Notes: generated by a model from the letters alone, not told the origin. DNA of 6,873 bases from Pseudomonadota bacterium (GCA_023450535.1 JAEXGX010000079.1:1-6873); one strand, 5' to 3'. Positions 1-6,038 are shown, numbered from the stretch's first letter. Translations and numbers: made by a program.

Positions 1-5
1 TTTTT

Positions 6-14
6 CCCCCCCCC
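6..14. repeat. homopolymeric C9 tract ahead of hydE
   Basis: Nine consecutive C bases are preceded by five T and followed by a pyrimidine-rich stretch to about position 41. No coding sequence is supported in bases 1-55. The stretch may be the tail of an upstream terminator or simple low-complexity leader DNA. Tracts like this can vary in length by slippage, but no reading frame crossing it is convincing. Confidence 0.5.
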
Positions 15-55
15 ACGCCCCCTCCTTTTTCAAAACTTTTTATTATGGTTTTCTT

Positions 56-1144
56 GTGAGACGTATGACCCCGACCACCGACCTTATAGTTCTTTCCGGC
101 GTCATTGACGCGCTGAGGCGCGGAGACATGCCGGAGCGCGCCGCGCTTGTCCGCACCATAGACGCCTGTTCCGAACCCGGTGCAGAAGGCGACGCCCTGC
201 GCGCCCGGCTCTTTGCCGCCGCGCGGGACGCCGCGCTGGCCAGTTTCGGAACAGGCATCTATGTGCGCGGCCTTATTGAATTCACCAATTTCTGCCGTAA
301 CGACTGTCTGTATTGCGGCATCCGCAGATCCAATCTTCACGCCGTCCGCTACCGCCTGACGCCGGAGGAAATTCTGGCCTGCTGCGCGCGCGGCCATGAA
401 CTCGGCTTCCGCACCTTTGTCTTGCAAGGCGGGGAAGATCCCTACTTTACGGATGATCGCATTGTTGCTCTGGTGCGCGCCTGCAAAACCGCCTGGCCGG
501 ACAGCGCGGTCACGCTGTCCATCGGAGAACGAAGCGCGGAAAGTTATCGCCGTTTTCGGGAAGCGGGTGCGGATCGCTATCTGTTGCGGCACGAGAGCGC
601 AAATCCCGCCCATTACGCCCGCCTGCACCCCGCCTCGCAGACTTTCGCAGCGCGCAGGAATTGTCTGTATGAGCTCAAGGCCGCAGGTTTTCAGACTGGC
701 GCGGGCATGATGGTGGGTACTCCGTGGCAGACTACGGAAGATCTGGTGGACGATCTGTGCTTTTTACGCGAACTCCAGCCGGAAATGGCCGGGATAGGCC
801 CGTTTATCCCGCACCATGACACGCCGTTCCGGAATGTCCCTGCGGGAAGCGTGAAAAAAACTCTGGTCATGCTGGCGCTGACCCGCCTTATGCTCCCGCG
901 CGTGCTCCTGCCCGCAACCACGGCGCTGGGCACGGCAGCAGACGACGGCAGGGAAAGGGGCATCCTGGCGGGGGCCAACGTGCTGATGCCCAACCTCTCC
1001 CCTTCCGGAAACAGAAAAAACTACATGCTGTACGACAACAAAATTTCCGACGGCGACGAAGCGGCGGAAAATCTGCGTGCGCTCAAGGAAAGAATTGCCC
1101 AAACAGGATATGAAATTGTGACGGACAGAGGTGACTGGAAGTAA
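56..1144 (+). CDS. hydE: [FeFe] hydrogenase H-cluster radical SAM maturase HydE
   Basis: HydE is a cytoplasmic radical S-adenosylmethionine enzyme needed to build the 2Fe subcluster of [FeFe]-hydrogenase, acting with HydG and HydF. The 362-residue product has the usual family length. The CX3CX2C motif that binds the SAM [4Fe-4S] cluster is C80, C84 and C87, in the context FCRNDCLYCGIRR. Further HydE-like stretches are QGGEDP, MMVGTPWQT, GIGPFIPHHDTPF and LPATTALGT. The C-terminal CX7CX2C of many HydE proteins, which holds a dispensable second Fe-S cluster, is replaced in exact register by S331, N339 and A342. The start is uncertain: GTG at 56 or ATG at 65 (three residues shorter). Neither has a strong ribosome binding site; only a weak GAG at 58-60 precedes the ATG. 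No hydG or hydrogenase gene is visible, and hydF lies about 3.6 kb downstream beyond two unrelated genes. Confidence 0.93.
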   Translation: MRRMTPTTDLIVLSGVIDALRRGDMPERAALVRTIDACSEPGAEGDALRARLFAAARDAALASFGTGIYVRGLIEFTNFCRNDCLYCGIRRSNLHAVRYRLTPEEILACCARGHELGFRTFVLQGGEDPYFTDDRIVALVRACKTAWPDSAVTLSIGERSAESYRRFREAGADRYLLRHESANPAHYARLHPASQTFAARRNCLYELKAAGFQTGAGMMVGTPWQTTEDLVDDLCFLRELQPEMAGIGPFIPHHDTPFRNVPAGSVKKTLVMLALTRLMLPRVLLPATTALGTAADDGRERGILAGANVLMPNLSPSGNRKNYMLYDNKISDGDEAAENLRALKERIAQTGYEIVTDRGDWK

Positions 1145-1167
1145 CTATTCAGCGTGATGCCCCAAAG

Positions 1168-1210
1168 CCCCCATGCACAAGTTTTGACAAGAATAGTGCA
1201 ATAATGGGGG
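1168..1210. repeat. bulged inverted repeat after hydE
   Basis: CCCCCA (1168-1173) can pair with TGGGGG (1205-1210), and inside it TGCAC (1174-1178) pairs with GTGCA (1196-1200). A four-base bulge (1201-1204) and a 17-base loop remain. It begins 23 bases after the hydE stop codon and has no T-run, so it is not a typical intrinsic terminator. It may stabilise the 3' end of the hydE message. Confidence 0.45.
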
Positions 1211-1211
1211 T

Positions 1212-1232
1212 GCAGGGCGTACTACGCCCTGC
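1212..1232. repeat. perfect 10-bp-arm palindrome
   Basis: GCAGGGCGTA (1212-1221) and TACGCCCTGC (1223-1232) are perfect reverse complements around a single base. It lies directly next to the preceding inverted repeat and 10 bases before the next hairpin. It could be an mRNA stem-loop, part of a repetitive extragenic element or a protein-binding site; the sequence alone does not decide. Confidence 0.55.
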
Positions 1233-1242
1233 CGAGGGGAGC

Positions 1243-1275
1243 TTGAGGGGGTGAGAAGCCCCCTCAATACTGTTT
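1243..1275 (+). terminator. candidate hydE terminator hairpin
   Basis: TTGAGGGGG (1243-1251) and CCCCCTCAA (1259-1267) form a perfect nine-base-pair, GC-rich stem with a seven-base loop. The following bases contain only a short T4 run at 1273-1276 after four mixed bases, so the U-tract is weak. It is the best candidate for ending the hydE transcript in this intergenic region. Confidence 0.45.
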
Positions 1276-1307
1276 TCAACAGGCTGTCCTTGGCTGACTC
1301 CTCACGC

Positions 1308-1337
1308 GTCGTAATTTACGACAAACTTGTCGTAAAT
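1308..1337. promoter_or_regulatory. overlapping palindromes, candidate activator-binding site (UAS)
   Basis: ATTTACGACAA (1314-1324) and TTGTCGTAAAT (1327-1337) are perfect 11-base arms around AC. A third arm, GTCGTAA (1308-1314), forms a second palindrome with TTACGAC (1316-1322). The same half-site thus occurs three times in alternating orientation. The main palindrome is centred about 95 bases before the predicted sigma-54 transcription start, a usual distance for the enhancer site of a sigma-54 activator. The likely binding protein is the Fis-type activator encoded at 3291-4685; this is inferred from position and symmetry only. As RNA, the two palindromes would be alternative hairpins. 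Confidence 0.6.
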
Positions 1338-1345
1338 CTTCTCTG

Positions 1346-1369
1346 TCTCTATAAAAAAGAGGTTTTTTT
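1346..1369 (+). terminator. weak hairpin followed by T7
   Basis: TCTCT (1346-1350) can pair with AGAGG (1358-1362), one pair being G-T, and seven T bases follow (1363-1369). The stem is short and AT-rich, so termination would be weak. It could limit read-through from hydE. The same A/T tract fits better as the flank of the IHF-like site. Confidence 0.25.
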
Positions 1370-1379
1370 CAAGGTATTG
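1351..1379 (+). promoter_or_regulatory. candidate IHF bending site with A/T tract
   Basis: TTTCAAGGTATTG (1367-1379) matches the IHF consensus WATCAANNNNTTR at eight of nine specified positions; only the second base differs. It is preceded by an A6 run (1353-1358) and a T7 run (1363-1369), as is common 5' of the IHF core. It lies between the proposed activator site and the -24/-12 promoter, centred near -48, where IHF bends DNA to let a bound sigma-54 activator reach the polymerase. Confidence 0.45.
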
Positions 1380-1394
1380 GAGCAGCCCGCATGT

Positions 1395-1410
1395 GGGCAC
1401 GCTTATTGCT
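1395..1410 (+). promoter_or_regulatory. sigma-54 (-24/-12) promoter of the sulfatase-like gene
   Basis: GGGCACG (1395-1401), four bases, then TTGCT (1406-1410) matches the consensus TGGCACG-N4-TTGCW at every specified position except the first T. The invariant GG (1396-1397) and GC (1408-1409) are separated by the required ten bases. Transcription would start near 1421, giving a leader of about 55 bases before the ATG at 1476. Transcription would need an ATP-dependent activator, and one is encoded directly downstream of the gene this promoter drives. Confidence 0.75.
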
Positions 1411-1413
1411 TGA

Positions 1414-1429
1414 TACGTTGCAGAACGTA
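1414..1429. promoter_or_regulatory. palindrome centred on the predicted transcription start
   Basis: TACGTT (1414-1419) and AACGTA (1424-1429) are perfect six-base arms around GCAG. The centre falls at 1421.5, on the expected +1 of the sigma-54 promoter. A bound protein here could block open-complex formation, or the arms could be chance. No repressor gene is visible in the window. Confidence 0.35.
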
Positions 1430-1475
1430 CCGCCCCGTCCGAGCGGGATCATTTCACAGGCAAAGGAGTGCTTTC

Positions 1476-3062
1476 ATGCCCAATAACGCCATCGTTATCA
1501 TGTTTGACAGTCTGCAATTCAACTATCTGGGCTGTTATGGCAACACCTGGATAAAAACGCCCAACATGGATCGCCTGGCGCGCGAAGGCGTTCTTTTTGA
1601 AAACTGCTATACCGAGGGGCTGCCCACCGTACCCTGCCGCCGCGCCATGCACACCGGACGCTACACCCTGCCCAAGGCCGGATGGGTTCCGCTTTCCATG
1701 GAAGACACCACTATCGCCGACCTGTGCTGGGGCCGTCCCATTGAAACGGCCCTGGTTTTCGACTGCCCGAACTACCGCCTGCCCAAGTTCGGCTACACAC
1801 GGGCCTTTGACAAAGTGTGGTACACACGCGGGCACGAAGGGGACAATTTTTATGAATATGATCCCCTCATCCATCTGAATGTTGATGATTTTATTGAGGA
1901 AAACTGCGCGCAAGCCTATGCGGGAAAAATGGGCGACGCCGCTCTGGCCGGAAACAAGGCGGAACTCAACATTTTCCTGCGGCAGCGCCAGTATTGGAAA
2001 AGCAAAGAGGATCATTTCGTTGCCCGCACGGTTTCCGCCGCCATCACGTATCTGGAACAAGTTGATCGCAACAAGCAATTCTTCCTTTGGGTGGACAGCT
2101 TTGACCCCCATGAGCCGTGGTATCCGCCCTCACTCACGGAAAAGCGCCCCTGCCCCTACGATCCTGACTACAAGGGCAAAGCGCAGCCCTACCCCTGCGA
2201 AGGGATGGTAGAGGGCGTGTTCACTGAAGAGCAACTACACCATGTGCGCATGCTCTACGCTGAAACCATCACCCTGTGCGACGAATATCTGGGCAAGTTG
2301 CTGGATGCCGTGCGCAGTCTCGGTCTGGAAGAAAATACCCTGTTCATGATGGTTTCCGATCACGGCGAGCCTTTGGGCAATGGAGAGCACGGCCACGGCC
2401 TGCTGGCTAAAGTCCGTCCCTGGCCCTACGAAGAACTGGCCCACACGCCCATGCTGCTACGCGCTCCAGGCATCAGGCCCGGCCAGCGCATCAAGGCTTT
2501 TGTGCAAAGCGTGGATGTCGCGCCCACTGTCTGCGACTGGCTGGGCATCGGAGTTTCTCCTGACATGCAGGGCAAATCCCTGTTGCCGCTTGCACGCGGC
2601 GAAGTGGACAAGGTACGGGATTTCTCCATTGCCGGATACTACCCCTATTCCTGGGCTATCTTCACGGAAGACTGGAGCTATGTTCACTGGAACCAGCCCG
2701 ACAAACGCAACAATGAGGAAATGGCGATCCAGTTCTACAGTGAAAGCATTGACAGCTCCCACCTCAAGGCCGTAGGAGGCAAGGGATATATGGAGGAATG
2801 GATCTCCGGTTTCGGCAGTGCGGCGCAGTCCGAGCAGGACAGCGGACAGCCTGAGTCAAAAAAGGTGATCGCCAGCCTCGACGGAGCAGCTCAATGGACC
2901 TGCTCGCCCAACAGTGTGGTGGAAATCCCTGAAAGCGACGAGCTTTATGATCGCCGCCGCGATCCCTTCCAGTTGAATAATATCATCGACCAGCATCCCG
3001 ATGTGGCCAAACGCATGCTGAAAACCCTGCTCACCTACATGGAGGATCTTGCCAATTCATAG
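1476..3062 (+). CDS. sulfatase-like hydrolase of the alkaline phosphatase superfamily, Thr at the nucleophile position
   Basis: The product is 528 residues, without signal peptide or membrane segment, so it should act in the cytoplasm. Start ATG 1476 is set by AAAGGAG at 1462-1468; the open frame continues upstream to 1251, but that part looks non-coding and spans the promoter. The sulfatase fold is clear: N-terminal strand IVIMFDSLQ with metal ligand D11, TPNMDRLAREGV after it, DPHEPW with H212, SDHGE with D295 and H296, and a C-terminal ELYDRRRDPFQLNN. The signature C-x-P-x-R-x(4)-T-G reads T51-V-P-C-R55 then T60-G61, so the Cys or Ser that becomes formylglycine is Thr. Thr nucleophiles occur in superfamily members acting on phosphoester or phosphonate substrates, such as LtaS, EptA, PhnA and DeoB. 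A phosphoesterase, phosphonate hydrolase or transferase is therefore as likely as a sulfatase; the substrate is unknown. It appears monocistronic, between a sigma-54 promoter and a strong terminator. Confidence 0.88.
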   Translation: MPNNAIVIMFDSLQFNYLGCYGNTWIKTPNMDRLAREGVLFENCYTEGLPTVPCRRAMHTGRYTLPKAGWVPLSMEDTTIADLCWGRPIETALVFDCPNYRLPKFGYTRAFDKVWYTRGHEGDNFYEYDPLIHLNVDDFIEENCAQAYAGKMGDAALAGNKAELNIFLRQRQYWKSKEDHFVARTVSAAITYLEQVDRNKQFFLWVDSFDPHEPWYPPSLTEKRPCPYDPDYKGKAQPYPCEGMVEGVFTEEQLHHVRMLYAETITLCDEYLGKLLDAVRSLGLEENTLFMMVSDHGEPLGNGEHGHGLLAKVRPWPYEELAHTPMLLRAPGIRPGQRIKAFVQSVDVAPTVCDWLGIGVSPDMQGKSLLPLARGEVDKVRDFSIAGYYPYSWAIFTEDWSYVHWNQPDKRNNEEMAIQFYSESIDSSHLKAVGGKGYMEEWISGFGSAAQSEQDSGQPESKKVIASLDGAAQWTCSPNSVVEIPESDELYDRRRDPFQLNNIIDQHPDVAKRMLKTLLTYMEDLANS

Positions 3063-3097
3063 GGAATTCAGGATATTCCAGCATAGGAAACCTTCTG

Positions 3098-3130
3098 CCG
3101 GCCCTCTGCGTAAAACAGAGGGCCGGTTTT
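3098..3130 (+). terminator. intrinsic terminator of the sulfatase-like gene
   Basis: CCGGCCCTCTG (3098-3108) and CAGAGGGCCGG (3116-3126) form a perfect 11-base-pair stem with a seven-base loop, followed by T4. It begins 36 bases after the stop codon and should separate this gene from the downstream regulator. Confidence 0.88.
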
Positions 3131-3160
3131 CGCGTTCAGAAACTGAAAGCAGGACACGCC

Positions 3161-3190
3161 TTGCCAAGCACAGCCCAAATCCACTATGTT
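3161..3190 (+). promoter_or_regulatory. putative sigma-70 promoter of the regulator gene
   Basis: TTGCCA (3161-3166) differs from the -35 consensus at one base, and TATGTT (3185-3190) matches the -10 at four of six, with 18 bases between them. It lies just after the terminator. If used, transcription would start near 3197, which excludes the upstream ATG at 3186 and favours the start at 3291. The leader would be about 95 bases. Confidence 0.35.
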
Positions 3191-3290
3191 TCAAAGCGTA
3201 AAGGAACGTTTGCCGGAAAGAAATGCCCCCTTCACCCGTCATCGCTTTTCGCCCGCTGCACGCCTATTTTTAAAGTCTGAGACGCTTACT

Positions 3291-4685
3291 ATGCTCACCA
3301 CCATGGATCTGTCCAAGGCCGAAGTCCGCGACAGCTATACCCGTCTGCTCCAGCACCTGCCGGGCGCGATATGTCGTTCGGAAATCATCACCGACGGCAA
3401 GGAAGCCTCCCCGGATTTCACGATGCGGCTCAGATTTGTCAGCGAAGGCATGTTCAAACTTCTGGGGCGTTCCAGCAGCGAGTTCCGCTATGATTGCGAC
3501 ATGCTGAACCGCCTGATCCACCCGGAAGACATCGCTCAGGTTCACCAGAGTATTTACCAGAGCATACTCACCGGCGAACAATATAAAGTCATGTATCGCA
3601 TAAAAATGCCCGACAACACCCAGAAATGGATCTGGGAACAGGGCTCGGTGGTACGCGGCGCGCCCGGCGAGCCCATGTTCATAGAAGGCCTGATGACGGA
3701 CTTCAGTGAACATAAAAACTACCAGCTCCGGCTGGAGGAAGAAAACCGCCGTATGCAGGATTCCGTCGACGCGGCGTACGGCTTCAAGAGCATTGTGGGA
3801 AAGAGTCCGGCCATGCGCCAGGTATACGCTCTGATCGAAAAGGCGGCCGCCAGCTCCAGCAACGTCATCATCTACGGAGAAACCGGATCGGGCAAGGACA
3901 AGGTCGCCCAAACCATCCATGAACTGTCAGAGAAAAAGGGGGCGTATGTTCCGGTCAACTGCGGAGCCATACCTGTCCAGCTCATGGAGAGCGAGTTTTT
4001 CGGCTATGTGAAGGGCGCGTTTTCCGGAGCGCTCAGCAACCGGGACGGACTCATCGGCGCGGCCGACAACGGCACGCTTTTTCTCGACGAGGTGGGAGAG
4101 CTTTCCCCGGACTTGCAGGCCAAGCTGCTGCGCGTGCTGGAAAACAGGAGCTATATCCCCGTGGGCGGTAATACGCCGAAAACCTCTGTCTTCCGCCTGA
4201 TCGCCGCCACCAACCAGAACCTCGCAAACATGGTGCAGACAAACAGGATGCGCCTCGATTTCTACTACCGTATCAACGTGCTGACTATTGCCGTACCGCC
4301 CCTGCGGGAGAGAAAGGGAGATATCCCCCTGCTGGCTTCAGCATATATGCAGCGGCACAATATCGATCTCGCGCTCTCGCCTCACGTACTCTCGGCCATG
4401 GAAAACTACTCCTGGCCGGGCAACGTGCGCGAACTGCACAATTTTCTGGAGCGTTACATCGCGTTCGGGCATGACGCGCTGGCTTCTCTGCGTCCTCTTG
4501 CGAGTGAAGCGCCCGCCACACCTCCTCCGAATATCCCGCTGCAACAGGCACTGGACGACCTGGAATACCGCCTTGTCCGTCAGGCCATGGAAAACGCGCA
4601 CTGGAAGCAGGCTCCTGCCGCGCTGGCTCTGGGCCTGACCCTGCGCACGCTTCAGCGCAAGCTGAAAAAACTGGGTATCCAGTAA
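3291..4685 (+). CDS. PAS-domain sigma-54-dependent transcriptional activator
   Basis: This 464-residue protein would activate sigma-54 RNA polymerase by ATP hydrolysis. It has no receiver domain, so it is not a classical response regulator. Residues about 17-138 form a PAS domain with PAC-like end (LIHPEDIAQVHQSI, then MTDFSEHK), probably sensing a small ligand or redox state. The AAA+ domain (about 165-400) has Walker A GETGSGKD at 196-203, Walker B LFLDE at 263-267, sensor I AATN, RLDFYYRINV at 321-330 and PPLRERKGDIP. The sigma-54 contact loop reads GAFSGA (242-247) instead of GAFTGA, a conservative change. The last 44 residues are a Fis-type helix-turn-helix (RTLQRKLKKLG). ATG 3291 is chosen although its ribosome binding site is weak (GAGA 3279-3282); 3303 and 3186 are alternatives. 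Its likely target is the -24/-12 promoter before the sulfatase-like gene. hydF follows after 42 bases with no terminator seen. Confidence 0.93.
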   Translation: MLTTMDLSKAEVRDSYTRLLQHLPGAICRSEIITDGKEASPDFTMRLRFVSEGMFKLLGRSSSEFRYDCDMLNRLIHPEDIAQVHQSIYQSILTGEQYKVMYRIKMPDNTQKWIWEQGSVVRGAPGEPMFIEGLMTDFSEHKNYQLRLEEENRRMQDSVDAAYGFKSIVGKSPAMRQVYALIEKAAASSSNVIIYGETGSGKDKVAQTIHELSEKKGAYVPVNCGAIPVQLMESEFFGYVKGAFSGALSNRDGLIGAADNGTLFLDEVGELSPDLQAKLLRVLENRSYIPVGGNTPKTSVFRLIAATNQNLANMVQTNRMRLDFYYRINVLTIAVPPLRERKGDIPLLASAYMQRHNIDLALSPHVLSAMENYSWPGNVRELHNFLERYIAFGHDALASLRPLASEAPATPPPNIPLQQALDDLEYRLVRQAMENAHWKQAPAALALGLTLRTLQRKLKKLGIQ

Positions 4686-4713
4686 AGCCCCCCCGTAAAC
4701 CCAACATCCGCAG

Positions 4714-4720
4714 AAAAAGG
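4714..4720 (+). promoter_or_regulatory. ribosome binding site of hydF
   Basis: AAAAAGG lies seven bases before ATG 4728 and supports that start. The 42-base gap after the regulator also holds a C7 run (4688-4694) but no hairpin or recognisable promoter. Confidence 0.6.
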
Positions 4721-4727
4721 CGTCCCC

Positions 4728-6011
4728 ATGTCTCTCAACGATACCCCCCGTTCCAACCGTCTGCACATCGGCATCTTCGGCCGCCGCAATGCGGGCAAGT
4801 CTTCCCTGATCAACGCCTTTACCGGCCGCAAGGTGGCCATTGTTTCGGAAACGGCGGGCACCACCACTGATCCGGTATATAAGTCCATGGAAATCCACGG
4901 CCTTGGTCCCTGTGTGCTCATTGACACGGCAGGCTTCGACGACGAAGGCCCCATGGGAGAACTGCGCGTGCAAGGCACGGAAGAGGCTCTGAAAAAAACG
5001 GACGTGGCTCTTGTGGTCATCGCCGCCGACGCGGCCGCTGCCGCGCGTGACAGCGAGCTTTCAGCCGCTCTTGCAGAGGAACGAAACTGGATCGCACGCC
5101 TCGCCGAGAAAAAAACGCCCACGCTCATTGTTCTGAACAAAAGCGATATGGTGGCCGGAGCAAAGGATGGCACGATAAATGTCGACACAGTGCAGACGCT
5201 GGCCGCGCGCGTTGCGGACGTGCTCAACATACGGGGCAACGGCGTGAACCCGGGCGCGCCCGTCCCGGTCAGCGCCGCCACCGGGCAGGGCATGAAGGCC
5301 CTGCACGACGCCCTGTTGCGCCTTGTGCCGGAAAACTGGAATGCCCGCAGCATCACGGGCGGTATGGCGTCCGACGGCGACCTTGTGCTGCTGGTCATGC
5401 CGCAGGATATCCAGGCCCCGCAGGGCCGCCTCATCCTGCCGCAGGTGCAGACCATCCGCGATCTGCTGGACAAAAAATGCCTGGTCATGAGCGTGACCAC
5501 AGACCGGCTGGACGCCGCGCTGGACGCGCTGGCCCGCCCGCCGAAACTGATTATCACCGATTCCCAGGTTTTTGGCGAAGTGTATGCGAAAAAGCCTGAA
5601 ACCAGCCGTCTGACCTCCTTTTCCGTACTTATGGCCGGTTACAAGGGAAACATTGACGCCTTTGCCGAAGGCGCGGAAGCGCTGGGCCGCCTGGGACCGG
5701 ATTCCCGCGTGCTCATTGCCGAAGCTTGCGCCCACGCGCCGCTGGCCGAAGATATCGGACGGGTCAAGATTCCCCGCCTGTTGCGCGCCCGCTTCGGGGA
5801 CGGCCTCCGCATCGAATGGGTGCGGGGCACGGATTTCCCGGCGGATCTGAGCGGGTATGATCTCGTTATCCACTGCGGCGCCTGCATGTTTAACCGCACC
5901 TATGTACTGGAACGGCAACGTCGCGCCGCCACGCAGAAAACTCCCATGACCAATTACGGCGTAGCCCTGGCCTGGCTGGCAGGTATTCTGGACAAGATCG
6001 ACCTGAAGTAA
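4728..6011 (+). CDS. hydF: [FeFe] hydrogenase H-cluster maturation GTPase HydF
   Basis: HydF is the cytoplasmic GTPase and Fe-S scaffold on which the 2Fe subcluster is completed and from which it passes to apo-[FeFe]-hydrogenase. The 427-residue product shows the GTPase motifs in order: G1 GRRNAGKS at 18-25, the G2 region AGTTTDP at 43-49, G3 DTAG at 66-69 and G4 NKSD at 137-140. The C-terminal iron-sulfur motif CXH-X(44-53)-HCXXC is intact: C334, H336, then after 45 residues H382, C383 and C386. Length is close to the family norm and no catalytic or cluster residue seems missing. It is probably cotranscribed with the sigma-54 regulator immediately upstream and ends at a good intrinsic terminator. 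The partner hydE lies upstream of the hydrolase/regulator pair, so the two maturases are likely on separate transcripts. Confidence 0.96.
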   Translation: MSLNDTPRSNRLHIGIFGRRNAGKSSLINAFTGRKVAIVSETAGTTTDPVYKSMEIHGLGPCVLIDTAGFDDEGPMGELRVQGTEEALKKTDVALVVIAADAAAAARDSELSAALAEERNWIARLAEKKTPTLIVLNKSDMVAGAKDGTINVDTVQTLAARVADVLNIRGNGVNPGAPVPVSAATGQGMKALHDALLRLVPENWNARSITGGMASDGDLVLLVMPQDIQAPQGRLILPQVQTIRDLLDKKCLVMSVTTDRLDAALDALARPPKLIITDSQVFGEVYAKKPETSRLTSFSVLMAGYKGNIDAFAEGAEALGRLGPDSRVLIAEACAHAPLAEDIGRVKIPRLLRARFGDGLRIEWVRGTDFPADLSGYDLVIHCGACMFNRTYVLERQRRAATQKTPMTNYGVALAWLAGILDKIDLK

Positions 6012-6038
6012 CTCACACAATCGTCGGAGAGTTGTGCC

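Noticed and set aside
14..28. Leftward gene start (Shine-Dalgarno-like AAGGAGG on the minus strand near 22-28, GTG at 16-14)
   Set aside because: Only about 16 bases remain before the window edge and the sequence is homopolymeric, so the match is probably chance.
1184..1189. Perfect TTGACA -35 box after hydE
   Set aside because: No acceptable -10 sequence lies 16-18 bases downstream; that position is G-rich.
1251..1475. 75-codon upstream extension of the sulfatase-like gene (GTG start at 1251)
   Set aside because: The extra residues do not resemble the fold's N-terminus, the stretch contains the sigma-54 promoter and palindromes, and ATG 1476 has a strong ribosome binding site.
1635..1637. 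Cys54 as the formylglycine-forming residue of the sulfatase-like protein
   Set aside because: From C54 there is no Pro at +2 or Arg at +4, and the distance to the conserved T60-G61 is wrong; T51 is the only fit.
3152..3164. Second sigma-54-like promoter before the regulator gene
   Set aside because: GG (3152-3153) and GC (3163-3164) are separated by nine bases, not ten, and the -24 half is a poor match.
3186..3290. 35-codon N-terminal extension of the regulator (ATG at 3186)
   Set aside because: No ribosome binding site precedes it, the added residues are not PAS-like, and the ATG overlaps the putative -10 element.
3270..3920. Minus-strand open frame opposite the PAS region of the regulator
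   Set aside because: It lies wholly against a well-supported gene and shows no recognisable domain.
4652..6020. Long minus-strand open frames opposite hydF (about 300 codons each)
   Set aside because: They mirror the codon pattern of a clear hydF, overlap each other, have no family motifs and contain low-complexity Ser/Arg/Ala-rich stretches typical of antisense frames in GC-rich DNA.
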